Below, in pieces: positions 33,333 through 45,179 of a stretch of DNA of 64,000 bases. Each line of letters begins with the position of its first letter. The stretch's first letter is position 1. The translations under genes and the position numbers were made by a program. The notes beneath the pieces are model-generated. The model was not told where the DNA came from. It did not search any database and saw nothing but the letters and a program-made list of their open reading frames with translations. Origin of the DNA: Brassica napus (taxonomy: Eukaryota; Streptophyta; Magnoliopsida; Brassicales; Brassicaceae); assembly GCF_020379485.1 (NCBI RefSeq), contig NC_063439.1, forward strand, positions 18,442,598 to 18,506,597. Direction: 5' to 3'.

Positions 33333-33901
33333 GGGGACGACTGGTTTTTCCGCTATCAACTGCGGTTAATAGCGGTTGTCGGCGGTTTGCAACAATCATT
33401 CAAATCGCTCTAAACCGCTTCAAACCGCTCCGAATCTCAAATATTCAAAAGTTGGCTCCAGCTGGCGTTTGCAGTTGCGGGATGTCAATTTTTTTTTCTT
33501 TTTTTAAAACAATATATATACAAAAGTAAAAATATTTAATAAAAAAATTAAAATTAAAATTATGAAAATATTAAATTATATCTATTATATTTTAATTAAT
33601 ATTATAAAATTTTATAATAAAAACAATTTCAATAAATTTTCAAAAATAAATTTTATATTTATTATAATTTTATGATTTTTGATATTTTTATAAATATATT
33701 AAATGTAAATATTGTTAATTTATTATTTGATTGTTACCGCATTTGGTAGTTAACCAGTCATAAGTCACCCGCAAACGTACCAATTTTTAACCGCAGTACC
33801 AGTCGTACAAATCTCTTAAAACCGCTAGAAACCGCAACAGCCCGCATCCACAAACTCCCGCAACCACAACCGCAACCGCTGCGTTTGAACCAGTCAGACC
33901 C
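33333..33901. mobile_element. Harbinger-type MITE, copy 2, 569 bp
   Basis: Same family as 27094-27705. Ends GGGGACGACTGGTT and, inverted, GGGTCTGACTGGTTC, with TAA on both sides (33330-33332 and 33902-33904). It shares the internal AACCAGTCATAAGT segment and the terminal CGCAACCGCTGCGTTTGAAC with copy 1. It is shorter mainly in the GC-rich subterminal parts. Confidence 0.8.
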
Positions 33902-34236
33902 TAAATGTAATCAATAGAAATTTTATTATACTAATTTAGGATAAATTTAGTCGTTTTAACTTGGTATGCTTTTGAAATACTTTTTGACGATTAAGTGTAT
34001 ATGATAATTGATTTTGCATATTCTTATTTCTTTTTATTTGATCAATTTTGCATATTTTTATCTGTTAAATGATAAAATTGTATCCACCATATTTTAAAAC
34101 AAATAAATCAAGGGGGAATTTCACTTTTACTGTTAAACAAATCCAATTTATTCGTAATTTTAAAGTAGATTATATTTTATAAATTTTGTTGTGGTAACTG
34201 TTTAGCAGTAATCATTGGGATAAACTATTCATCGTA

Positions 34237-35712
34237 TCAATACTATTAAAAGGGAAAGAGTTTAAAAAAAATCTACCTATAAAAATTGTTTAGACCCTTT
34301 TATTTAATTCATTATTTTTTGGTCTTACCTTAAATTTATACTAACAATATGTTACCATATATTTCTCTAACAATAATTTAGTCAATTCTTTTATTTATTT
34401 AAATCTCATTACTAAATCCTAATCATTACTATTACTATATTTATCATTTTGATTTTTAACCGTAAAAGCATTGAAACTAATGTTTTATATTATCACTTTT
34501 ATCATATAATATATGATTTAAAGCAAGATAAATTACAAGACATATATGTGTACATTCTAACTTCCTCTTTCGTTTATAATAAAATAATCATATCATATAT
34601 AAACTTTCCCACTAAAATCTCATATCATATACTAAACTTTTAACCGTTTATAGTTTGATAATATTTTCATATTTAAAAATGATTTTTCTGAATATTCATG
34701 TTACCTTCACAAAAATGAAGAAATTCATTGGTTCTATTAAAGCTAACCTGACTTCACGATATCAGTATTGATTATTCAAGATTTTGAAAATTATTTATTT
34801 AGATATTATACGTTTATATACTTTTCACTTAAAACGAATCAATACTATTAAAAAGGAAAGAGTTTTAAAAAAATCTAATATAAAAAAGTTGTTGGAGTTA
34901 TGTATAACTATTTATTATTTTTCTGATAATAGATTAATCATTCTAAACATACAATATTTTAAATATTTTTAACAGATCTTAATATTATTTCTTATGATAC
35001 ATTTACTCAGAAAAATATTTCATCAACCATGTTTTTGTACAATAACTTAAAAATTTATATCAAAAGGTTGTTGGACCTGATATGGACGTAATGGGTCCAC
35101 ATCTGTTCGGGTATTTAAGATTCTAAAAGAATTTGAAATATATGAAAAATATCCGAAATACGAAAGTATTTGAAACTCCAAACAAATACCAAAAAAATTT
35201 AAATACCTAAAATTTTAAAATCTTATTCAAAATCTGACACGATGAACTGAAAAATACCCAAAATTTTATCCAAACACCCAATTTTTTTTTAATTTGAAAA
35301 ATTTACCTGAAATCAAAACTCTAATTGTAAACCAAAAACTTAAAAATAATATCCATAATACCGGAAACATATTTGGAATATCCAAATATACCTAATAAAC
35401 ACATATTTATGATCGGGTCTAGGGTAGGACCCGGACTCAAACAAAGACATGCGGGTAAAAAAAAACCCAATATGTTATCTTCTCTGGACCTGAACTAAAC
35501 CTATAATTTTGGGTCGGTTCGGTTTATTTTTTTGATCCGGATATAATTCTCATGTCAAAAAGAAACTTACGTAAAAATGTACATATAAAATCTCAAATAA
35601 ACTAATTTGTAGATTATATAGCTATTAAAAATTATGTTTTCGATATAATAAAACTTTGTATTATAATATAATCCAACAACCCCGCGCTTGGAAAGCGCGG
35701 ATCAAAATCTAG
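34237..35712 (+). mobile_element. Non-autonomous Helitron, 1.48 kb, with two 5' ends
   Basis: 5' end TCAATACTATTAAAAGGGAA preceded by host A (34236). The 3' end has hairpin CCGCGCT-TGGAA-AGCGCGG (35682-35700), then ATCAAAATCTAG (35701-35712) and host T. A second, similar 5' end TCAATACTATTAAAAAGGAA is at 34839, also preceded by A. So either a 0.87-kb Helitron sits inside an older one sharing the 3' end, or the element was internally duplicated. No Rep/helicase frame. Confidence 0.85.
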
Positions 35713-35830
35713 TTGCATATTTATTTGCAATGGATCCAATCAATAATTTGAATGTGATTACTTATTTGGTTTTGTGTTATGATGCTTTACTAATTATGAT
35801 AGAAGATGTCTAATTTATCATTTAAAACCT

Positions 35831-35921
35831 AAGGCCGTTGGTGCATCTTCTTTCCTCTAGTTCACTAAAACTGCATTAATCTCTCGTGAAAAAAGGAGAA
35901 GAGAGGTATGAAAGAATTAAA
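35831..35921 (+). repeat. Segmental repeat, copy split by a Mutator element
   Basis: Starts AAGGCCGTTGG and continues with GTGCATCTTCTTTCC..GAGAGGTATGAAAG. It matches 38080-38171 over about 90 bp. Its continuation resumes after the Mutator element at 37543 (AAGATTAAATGTG...ATCTGATAGGT). Confidence 0.65.
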
Positions 35922-37542
35922 GGGAGAATTGGAAAAATGAGACACTTTGAACTTTTGTTTGTCACAATAAGACTTATCATACTTTTGGTAATATTTATCG
36001 TAACAATTTTTACCCTTCTTTAATGGGAAAAATAATAAATTTAATTTTAAAAATGTAAAAAATATGAAAACTGTTGGAAACATAAGTATGGAAATATATA
36101 TGTTTAAACTTTTAAAAAAAAAATTGGAATTATATTTTATTTTATCTTCTAGGTACAGTTAGAAAACTCATTTTGGTAATCTACCTAGTTTATATGTCCG
36201 ATTCTATGCTTTAAACATAGATATATCAAGGGTATATACCGTAAACTAACATTTCTTGTATATTCTAGCTTAGATAGAATCGATTACGTTATAATTAAGA
36301 AAGATATCTTCGGTATACCTATAGTTTGATAACGATATATAGCCACAACTTAATGATATAGGTTGGTTATATTACGTTACATAACTTGTTCTACCTTTTA
36401 CCTTATATGACGCCTACATGAAGAATACATTTCTCACCTACTATACGGTGTTCTGCTTAGGTAGTGTACATATTCTAGGCAAATCGTGAAAACATGGAAA
36501 CTTCCATATTTGGTTAAAGAAGTTTCCTAAATCTAAACTAAATCTACCTTAAATCTCTCAAAAATATATTTAAGAATATTTTCTCCACATTCTACAATGC
36601 AATGCGATGGGTGATTGTTGTTGATGGAACTTTTCTGAAAAATAAATACAAAGGAGTTCTACTTGTTGCTACTGCTGTAGATGGTAACTCTAATTTGTAT
36701 CCGATTGCATTTGGGTTGTTGATTCAGAGAATGACGATTCATGGGGGTGGTTCTTCAGACAGTTGAAAGTGGTTATTGCTGATTGTCAAGACCTACCTTT
36801 TGTCTTAGATAGAAATGCGTCTATTTCCAAGGTGCTAAACTTTGTATGATGCTAGAACTATTGGGTGTTAAGGGCATCGCCTCTCTGTCTGCAGAACATG
36901 GTTCAAAAATATGATCTCGGTGAAGTCGATTTTTCCTTGCTGATAGAACTACTATCTCACTTCCACCTACCACAAACCTACCTTGTACAGCAAGCAACAC
37001 TTTTTACTAAAGAGTTCATTATCCAGGTGGGCTATGTGATGAAGAAACATTCAAGCAGTGGACTTCTCGTAGACCTTACAAAGTAACATGAAAGTGAGTG
37101 ATGGTGACAATGCAGAGCTACATGAGACTGAAATGGCCATGTAGAAGTGGATGCACTCCAAAAACAGTGCGCTTCTACCCTTCCACATCAGCAACCAGCA
37201 TCCTCTTTGTTGCGAGAATCAAGAAAATGGCACCAAAGGAAAAGGTGTTGTGATGCCACTGTTTTCTATTAGTCTATTACAATCGGCGGAGAAGATGATA
37301 GATGGTAATTAGGTTTACTGATATGTATTTACCTTTTATCTATTTTAGTTTTTTTTAACTTTATAAAACTATATTAAGAAATTAATTAAAATATCTAAAT
37401 TTAATAAATAAAATTTAATTTAGATTAATTTGGGGGTATAAGGGTGTTTACAAAAATTAAAGTCCTGATGAGACAAAAAATGTAGATAAAGTTTTAGAGT
37501 GACAAATCCAAGTTGAAAGTGTCTCTTTTTTCCAATTTTCCC
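35922..37542. mobile_element. Mutator-like element (MULE), 1.62 kb
   Basis: Inverted repeats of about 60 bp: left GGGAGAATTGGAAAAATGAG followed by ACACTTTGAACTT, right (inverted) GGGAAAATTGGAAAAAAGAG followed by ACACTTTCAACTT. Flanking 9-mers AGAATTAAA and AAGATTAAA match at 7 of 9. The interior contains a decayed transposase (36605-36837). Confidence 0.82.
36605..36837 (+). pseudogene. MuDR-type transposase remnant
   Basis: Reads VIVVDGTFLKNKYKGVLLVA, then TAVDGNSNLYPIAFG; the frame shifts near 36717 and continues with VDSENDDSWGWFFRQLK and IADCQDLPFVLDRNASI. This is the MULE transposase core, including the first catalytic Asp (VVDGTF). The following 250 bases hold broken coding-like sequence I cannot align. 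Not functional. Confidence 0.8.
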
Positions 37543-38079
37543 AAGATTAAATGTGTATTTAAATATCTGATAGGTAGCACAAATTTAGTTGTTCTTAGAT
37601 CCTTTCAGATGTCATATCCTTTTACTCTTTGTTTTTTTTGTGAAAGAGACAAAATGCTTCTCCAATCCCACAGTTTTTAACATTCCATGGAGTTTTGCTG
37701 AAGTATTATCTTGATGATTACGTTGTTCGCGATAAAGAATCATCGTATTATGTCCAACTTTTGTCAATAGATTGAGATGGTTTGAAAAATCACCATCTCC
37801 AGTTATTAGGAATGTGTTTTGAGGCTTTGATCTTTTTTAAGTCAAGTTTCTATCAACTCTTTTATAGCATTATCCGTAAATTGATCATTTTGTGTGGGCA
37901 TAATCTCTTTGTTTGGTCCTTTTGGTCCTAAAACAAAGAATTATTTACTTAGTGATTTTTTTTTTTACTAATCAATTTTGAAATATTATTTCAGCAAAAC
38001 TCCATGATGTTAACAAATCAATTTCGATATAAATACTTTTTTCATTAAACAACTAAATTTTTGTTAGCTTTTTGTGGAC
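37543..38079. other. AT-rich spacer
   Basis: Noncoding. Two similar phrases AGTTTTGCTGAAGTATTAT (37692) and, inverted, AAATATTATTTCAGCAAAACT (38001 area) suggest another decayed inverted-repeat element between them. Confidence 0.35.
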
Positions 38080-38250
38080 AAGGCCGAAGGTATATCTTCT
38101 TCTTTTTAGCGCACTAAAGCTATAGGAGTATTAGTTTTTCGTAAAAAAAAAGGAAAAGAGAAGTATGAAAGGTTAGATATGTTTAGAATGCTTTCAGTCA
38201 AAAAAAAAAAAGGTTAGATATGTTTTTGAATATTTGATAGGTGACTCATA
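38080..38250 (+). repeat. Segmental repeat, unfilled paralogous copy
   Basis: Starts AAGGCCGAAGG and includes GAGAAGTATGAAAGGTTAGA and later GAATATTTGATAGGTGAC. It corresponds to 35831-35921 joined to 37543-37580, without the Mutator element. Inside it, GGTTAGATATGTTT is itself duplicated (38171 and 38212). Confidence 0.6.
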
Positions 38251-38915
38251 CGTAGATAGATACGTTTTTTTTTTTGCATAGTTGGTAAAAGATCAGCATA
38301 TTCTCTTAGTTTCAATCATAATCATACAATCAATACGTCAAAGAAGATTTTACAATGATCAGTGAATGAATCAATGCAAAAATTCTTTTAGCCGAACATT
38401 TTAGATGACAACAATGAGTATAAATGTGAACGGTAAGCGATTTGACCCTTGCAGTCGTCTTTCTTTCAGTGTTTCACTTCTTGATTCTTTTTTTTTTTTG
38501 TTATTAACATTATTGCTTCATTATTGTTTCAGTCGTTTATCTGTAAGAAATTCGTGACGGTGAGTAAACATATGTTATTAATCCAAGCTATTAATGTCCT
38601 TGTTATTCAACTGAAAGTAAACATATCATGTTTCTTTTTGCAAAATTTAATATATCATGTTTATTTTTTGCAAAAGTTAAGTGTAATTACATTTTTCTGT
38701 TTGTAAGCTACTTGAAATTTTGCATTTTAGATTTTCTCATGAATCTGAGCACTAATATGTATGTTAAGATTAATTTATGAATTTTTCATTTTTCACGCAA
38801 CATAACTTTGTGAACTGATAGTCGATTCACTTAACTGTAGACTGTAGTGTCATAGTGTGTAGGATTATTTATGTACATTTCTCACAGTTTGATAAATGCA
38901 TCAAATAAAAAGTTA

Positions 38916-39046
38916 CTCTCTTTCTTTCGTTTCTAAATGTAAGATGTTTAAAAAAATTTAATGTTTCAATATATAAGATATTTTTATTTTTTTATGTTAC
39001 TTTTCACTTTATTAAAAACTATACAACCAATGATAATTTATTTTGT
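38916..39046. mobile_element. Truncated Stowaway-like MITE
   Basis: Starts after TA with CTCTCTTTCTTTCGTTTCTAA and runs to CAACCAATGATAATTTA, a segment also present in the complete Stowaway element at 57812-58071. The other terminal repeat is missing. Confidence 0.55.
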
Positions 39047-40769
39047 AGGATCGTCAAGTGTCGGTTGGACTCGTTGATTAAACTTCTCAACTGAGAATTG
39101 TATTTGTCTTTTCTTTATTCAAATATTAGTCAAAAAGACAAAGCAAACCATCGATAATCATTAACACCTCTTCTTTCTACCTGAGTCATGAAATTGGTAA
39201 TTGATTTTAAATTATTTATTGACTTAGGGAACTCACTTTCTTATAACAAAATAACAAATATTGCAAACTCGTTTCAAATCCTGCAATTCTCGTAGGTATG
39301 TATGTATCTATCTATCATTCAATCAATCTTCTTTTTTGGAACACTCTATCATTCAATCACATTTTTTAGTTTTATCAATCATTTTTGGGTTTGTTCAATT
39401 GCATGCGGCTTTAATAATCATGATTATTAATTATTATTTTCCTTTCAAAAACATTTGTATGAAACGATGGCTGCAAAAGTTGGGAAATTCAGATCTCATG
39501 AATCATAAATAGTGCTTATGATTGACAAAAGAGTTCCAAATAATTGCAGCTATGATTCTCTTTCAAAGGCATGCATATAAATAGCAATAATAACAACACC
39601 ACAGTAGTGGACAAAGGACTAAGGAGGAGTGTACCAATAATGAAATAGTTGCCAGTATTTATATAATTGATAGTAGAATACTTATCTACTAATTTTAGCA
39701 TAAAAATGAGAAAGGACATATATTTTTCTCTCAATTTCATAGGAACATGAAAAAACATAAGAGAGAAATTTTACACATGTTGTTGACAAAAAAAAAGAAA
39801 TTTTACACATGTTAATACATGTTGAAAAATTATAACATGTTGAAAATTTTTGCGCTTACTTATCATTCCCCATTTTTTACTGTTGAATGCTACTTGTTTT
39901 ACATTCCTTCAAATCCAAAAATAAATTATCATCATTTAAAAAATTACAAGATGGAATTAAAAAAAAAACATAATCCAGTTCCAAATCTAAAGCCACTATA
40001 ACTAGAAGTCTAGAATATAGAGACAGTGGTCGGCGGTTATAAACTATTAATTTATTCAGTCATTATTCAATCCTTATATTCTTGGAATCAATGATTGAAG
40101 ACTAGTGATCATATATTATCAAACGAACCAAATATTACAAATTATACAATATGGAGACTCATATATCCTTTGATATTTATAATAATTATAGAGTTTTGAT
40201 TAAGGAATTTAATCCTCAAGCTTTGAATATTGACTGTAACTGAAACTACAAGTCTAGTCTGCTGATTTATAATTGTAAGAGTGTAAGAAGTAGCAAAGGA
40301 CCCGCAATGTACACTGTAAAAGAAAATGTCTTGTTGGATTTTGTAGTTTAGCTGAGAGGCAGAAACTCAGAGTTTGCTTCCTTTTCACGTCTTTAAAGAC
40401 ATTGATTGATTGATGGGTGTGATGGATTCTCGATTTCTTCCTATTGTTTTCCCCACGACTATTTCGAAAGTTATTTTCCCTACATTTTCATTATGTACTG
40501 TTTACACAATTATACAATGATCCCTTGAACTGATTAACTGATTACATATGCATGCATCCCGTTGTAAGAGAATTTTTAAATGGGCCTGTGAATTTATTAG
40601 TTTATGTCCAAACACAAGTGCATGTACCTATATTTTCATGATATAAAGGCTTTTATGGTAGCGGCTTTGATTAATGTATTTCCCATGTGCTATAGTTATA
40701 TTTTTTCCTCATCTCACCCATGTGTATATATAATATATATATGTGCGTAGCACTAATTTATAGAGTACA
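39047..40769. other. Noncoding spacer
   Basis: No gene. The short repeat GAAATTTTACACATGTT appears twice near 39763 and 39796. Nothing else is supportable. Confidence 0.4.
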
Positions 40770-41197
40770 CTAGGTTAGGTTAAGATCTGCATCTTACCCG
40801 AATTAAACATTATATATAAAAATTATCTTATGTATTATATGTTTTTACATATTATGAAATAATAAATATATATTGAACAATTGAAAGTTAGTAACTATTA
40901 CATATATAATTATATTGGTGGGAACATATAAATAAATTTTATTAATCCAAACAATATTTTTTCTATTGGATGATGCTTTCTGCTCATATGTTTTTTTATC
41001 ATTTGTATCTTCTATAGCAAAAAAATTAAATTACTGATAACAAAATTTTCATTGTGGGATTAATAGTTTTAATAATTTATATATATTTTTAAATTAAGCT
41101 GTCATGTTTGTTCAAAGCTTTTATCAAAAAATTGTTCAAAATAAATTTTAAAATTAAAATATTTGTGTACTTTATATGGTTTATAGTTCAATTTAAA

Positions 41198-41232
<35 letters not shown>

Positions 41233-41742
41233 TTTAGTCTTAATAATTAAATTAGACTTTTTACTTATATGATTTTGTAATCATTTGTATTTTGACATAA
41301 CAAAAATTTTAAACCATGAATCACAAAATTTGAATGTGAAACTTTTAACAGTTTTAGTAATTTATAATTGTTTTCAAAAATTTAAAATATAACATATACA
41401 GAAAAATATAAATTTTTATTATGCGGTTAATGTGATTTTTAATTTATTTTAATTCTTTAAATTTAAACAAATATGATAGAAGATATATTAATTTTTATCA
41501 AATCTTTATTATTCAAAATCACTAATTGTCATATATACTTTAGCCACATTAGGCAATTCTGTAACTTTTATTTAAGAAAATAATAAAGAAGATTAATAAT
41601 GAATTTATGGTTAATTTAATAAAAAAAACTTATTATATAATTAGATAAACCAATATATTTTTCTAATGATTCTAAGAATCATCATAGTGATGACACGTGA
41701 CTACAAAAAAGTTATAATGTTACTCAATTAATATATAGGAGA
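40770..41742 (-). mobile_element. Non-autonomous Helitron, 973 bp
   Basis: Minus strand. 5' end TCTCCTATATATTAATTGAG at 41742, preceded by host A. The 3' end has hairpin TAAGATGCAGATCTTA, then ACCTAACCTAG ending at 40770, and host T. The interior is AT-rich, with a 31-bp (TA)n run at 41200-41230. Confidence 0.78.
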
Positions 41743-42508
41743 TAATATCGTATCGTAGGCCAGAAAGATAGAGGGAGCGGGTAAATTTTGAAACTTTCTT
41801 ATCGTTTAATAGAATTAATTGCGATATTACATTCTTGGTCATTTAAAAAAAAACAAGAGGACTATAACAATGCAAGTTTCAAAAAAAATCTCATCCAGTA
41901 TCCAAAATTATTTTTGGATATTCTAATCATGTAATGTATCAAAGAAAATTTTAATTTATAACACAAAGAAACTAACCTCTTATGTTACACTTGACCGCCA
42001 CATCTTTTGAAATGGTTATTATTCAACTTAGATGTAACGATTTAATATTCCGTTGATCATAACTATATTTCTGAAGACACTACCAAACATGTACCAGGAC
42101 ATATCAATTTTTGCAAGGATAAACTAGAGAATTGTTTTAGACTTTTAGTTTAGTTTAGTTTAGGTATGGTAATTTTATGTTTGGGCCTAGATAAATGAAA
42201 TCTGTGAGATTATGGGCTTAGGATAGAAATGAAGAATTACATGATAAATAACCCATGTTAAATTAAGCAGATTTGGCGAAACAAAGTGAACTGTATTATT
42301 TCATCTCTCTGGCAAACTATCTTACTCATCTTTGGTTAGCAACTTTAAAACTTATTTATATAAATTTTCGCTTATATACATGGACCAAACAGTTCTATTA
42401 TTAGACTAACATCGCCACCATGTTTTAGTTACATCATTGTAGTTCCATAATTGTCATTTTCTTTGTATTGCCAAGAAAACATGATAAAAAGGGAAATCAA
42501 TACCCTTA

Positions 42509-42778
42509 GGCCACCATTATCGCGGAACCTTAGTGTGATTCTAAAAAAATTTATTGTGTGGATCCCACAAAAACCATAAGAATCGGTCACAAACGTTATG
42601 AAATAAGAACTGATTTTAGAGTTTTTTTGCACTGTTTGCAGACTCCACTGACACGTACCGACTCGCGATTGGTTTATTTTCAAATTTTATTTTTTTATTT
42701 CAGATATAAAAAATCAAAATCAAAAAAAAAAAAGTTTTTTAAAAAACCGTACCACTGGTTATAGCGATAATTATGCTC
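42509..42778. mobile_element. Possible Tourist-like MITE, 270 bp
   Basis: Ends GGCCACCATTATCGC and, inverted, GAGCATAATTATCGC pair at 11 of 15. Left flank TTA, right flank TTC followed by TTA. Ends and target site are imperfect. Confidence 0.5.
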
Positions 42779-43550
42779 TTCTTAAATTGGTCCAAAAGCG
42801 ACTATGCGACAAAATTAATTTGTCTCCCCCCACCCCACACACACACAAAAACAAAAAAAGCAGGATTCAACGGTAATGCTCATCGATGTGTTTGATGCAT
42901 TAACATTCGTACGATCATATTTTATATGTCTGAAGGGCTGCACACCATAATATATAAGTGGCCAACAAACCGTCGCTCTACAAAATAATTTTCACTCCAA
43001 AAGACTAATAGTATAATATCTCAAAGAATCAATAACATATATTCTCATACAATGAACACCATTTCAGTATATTACTAATTTAAAACTATATAGTTAAATA
43101 CCCTTAGCTTCTCTCGAGCATCCACGCATAACTACAGTCCTAGTTTAGGTGTTGAACCAGCCAGGCAAATAACAACGAGCGCCTTATTAAAGACCTCATC
43201 ATAAAGAGTTGATAAGAAAAAATCACATAATTCAAAAATGTCGCTATCACAATAAACTAGTTATCTTATTTGTTAATAATAAGTCTAAAACAACCATTTA
43301 CTTGTTAAAACAACCAATTAATAAATCATAACACAACTATATATCTTAGCTTAGCTAGGTATCGTCCAAAGAATATAATAAACCACAATATATAAACCTC
43401 ATCATAAATAAATAAGAATTGTCCATGCATTTATAAATTAATTGGCTAGAAAAAAAAATCCAGCTTATTATATTGTAGTCTTACCACACACACACACATA
43501 ATATAAAGAGAGAGATGAATAGATAGAAAACACACATAATTTATACACTC
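42779..43550. other. 3' flank of LOB
   Basis: AT-rich, with a C/A run (CCCCCCACCCCACACACACAC at about 42827) and a (CA)n run at 43485-43497. The last 100 bases probably include the LOB 3' UTR. Confidence 0.4.
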
Positions 43551-44096
43551 TCACATGTTACCTCCTTGCTGATCATGACCATTGTTCCAAGGAAGGAAAG
43601 TCCCATACGACCCTCCGGTACCACGTGGCTGCTGAGTCATCACCGGGCTCGACCCGGAAAGCCTATAAACCGGATTCAACGGCTGCGGCGGAAATGGCTG
43701 AGGCTGAAACACCAAGTCGACGACGTTACCAGGTGTTGACGTGGACATACCGTAGTGAACCAAGTCAGCATTAGCGGCGTCAAGCTCCTTCTGAAGCCTG
43801 TGAACTTGTCTCTGGAGATAAGAGATGGCTCCGACGCAGCCATAGACAGGATCACGGACTCGTGCCTCAGCCTCGTAGGCTAAGGAGTTGACTGCGTCTT
43901 CACGCTGGTGAGGGAGTAGCTCGTTGAGGAGCTTAGTGACATTGCTTGCTCCGAAGATTTTGTGGACGTTGGCGAACTTGTGTGGCTCCTCCGGTGGGAA
44001 ATATGGCGCGAATATGCATCCCGGCATGCATTTACGGCGAAGAAACTTGCACGCCGCGCATGGTGAGTTGTACGTATTTGATGATGAGGAAGCCAT
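43551..44096 (-). CDS. LOB: LATERAL ORGAN BOUNDARIES (LOB) transcription factor
   Basis: Single coding exon on the minus strand, ATG at 44096, stop at 43553-43551, 181 residues. The C block is CAACKFLRRKCMPGC (CX2CX6CX3C, DNA binding). The GAS block runs FANVHKIFGASNVTKLL to YEAEARVRDP. The leucine-zipper-like helix VGAISYLQRQVHRLQKEL provides dimerisation. The tail GTGGSYGTFLPWNNGHDQQ is specific to LOB itself within the LBD family. LOB acts in the nucleus at organ boundaries, repressing brassinosteroid accumulation in Arabidopsis (AT5G63090). An in-frame extension upstream (from 44138) is ignored because it follows 5' UTR/intron-like sequence and family proteins start MASSS. Very long flanks on both sides fit a developmentally regulated gene. 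Confidence 0.95.
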   Translation of the reverse strand: MASSSSNTYNSPCAACKFLRRKCMPGCIFAPYFPPEEPHKFANVHKIFGASNVTKLLNELLPHQREDAVNSLAYEAEARVRDPVYGCVGAISYLQRQVHRLQKELDAANADLVHYGMSTSTPGNVVDLVFQPQPFPPQPLNPVYRLSGSSPVMTQQPRGTGGSYGTFLPWNNGHDQQGGNM

Positions 44097-44590
44097 TTCT
44101 TTTTGAATTTTTATACCTGATATAATTTTTTCAAACATTTAACATTAATAAAGAAGTTAAAAGATACATAGGAACGTTTTATAATACATAAGTTAAGCAC
44201 ATATATATATTTTGAATTTGCTAAGAAAGATGTCATCAAAAACTGCGTTTCTTCTATATTGCTACACTAAAAACATATATATTCGATCCCTTTTGAGAAT
44301 TTCTGCTAAACTTTTCATTTATTTCCTTTTCCACGTTTTCCTTTATATACATACAGACAAAGGCATATAAACACTTAGAACAAACGTACACATGCAGGAG
44401 AAACGTAGAAAAGGGCATAAAATGCCCAACATCCAATCTAACGAAAAAAGAATGAAAATTATATTTACAAAACCTAAAGGTCTTCAACCTCATGAAGATT
44501 AATTAACAAGTTAGGACATCACTTTCACCAGGACATGCGCTGGTAAATGGAACTATCGATTTGGTTTTACTTGATGTTTTTGTTTTTGCA
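44097..44590 (-). promoter_or_regulatory. Immediate upstream region of LOB
   Basis: Leader and proximal promoter of LOB on the minus strand. A splice-like TATCAGGTATAA near 44117 suggests a 5' UTR intron border, as in Arabidopsis LOB. No element is certain. Confidence 0.4.
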
Positions 44591-44768
44591 TCTATCATTA
44601 AAACAAAAAAGACTATTTTCTTTTGTTAATAAACCTTATTTATGTTAAATTTGTTATTAATTTTGTAAATGTATGACAATAAATTATTTTGTTAGTCTTC
44701 AAATTAATAATACATTTATTAATAAATATTAGAAAGATAATTATATCCGCATGGCAGGGGACACCTAG
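44591..44768 (+). mobile_element. Very small Helitron, 178 bp
   Basis: 5' end TCTATCATTAAAACAAAAAA preceded by host A. The 3' end CCGCATGGCAGGGGACACCTAG is followed by host T. Related 3' sequence (GGAAACAC or GAAAACAC before the terminus) is at 11549 and 48672. Confidence 0.7.
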
Positions 44769-45132
44769 TTAACATAATATATAAAGCTTATTAAGTATAA
44801 ATTTTTGAAGTAAGCTTATATATTCTAACTACAACATAAATAATATGTAAATTAGGAAACCTGGTTTAATTCAATTATAGAAAACCATCAGTTAGTCAAA
44901 AGTTAAACTGATTACTACGGATCATGGCTTCTTAAAGATCTCACTAGAAACAATAGAAGAAATTTATCAAAGACGGATCTAATAAATTTAGATCAGAATT
45001 TTCTTGGTATATATAGATATATGGATCAGTTAGGATTCAATTCAAACTATATGAGAATGGAAGTGTCTGTAAAACTCGTTGGACAGTAGTTCTATTGTTT
45101 TTTTGTCAGATCAATGAATTTGTATATCTCTC

Positions 45133-45135
<3 letters not shown>

Positions 45136-45177
<42 letters not shown>
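45136..45177 (+). repeat. (AT)21 microsatellite
   Basis: Uninterrupted AT dinucleotides, 42 bp. Confidence 0.95.

Positions 45178-45179
<2 letters not shown>

Noticed and set aside
43924..44106. Open frame antisense to LOB
   Set aside because: Shadow of the LOB coding exon; no independent support.
44097..44138. In-frame N-terminal extension of LOB (MFEKIISG...)
   Set aside because: Family proteins begin MASSS; the extension is UTR or intron-like sequence.
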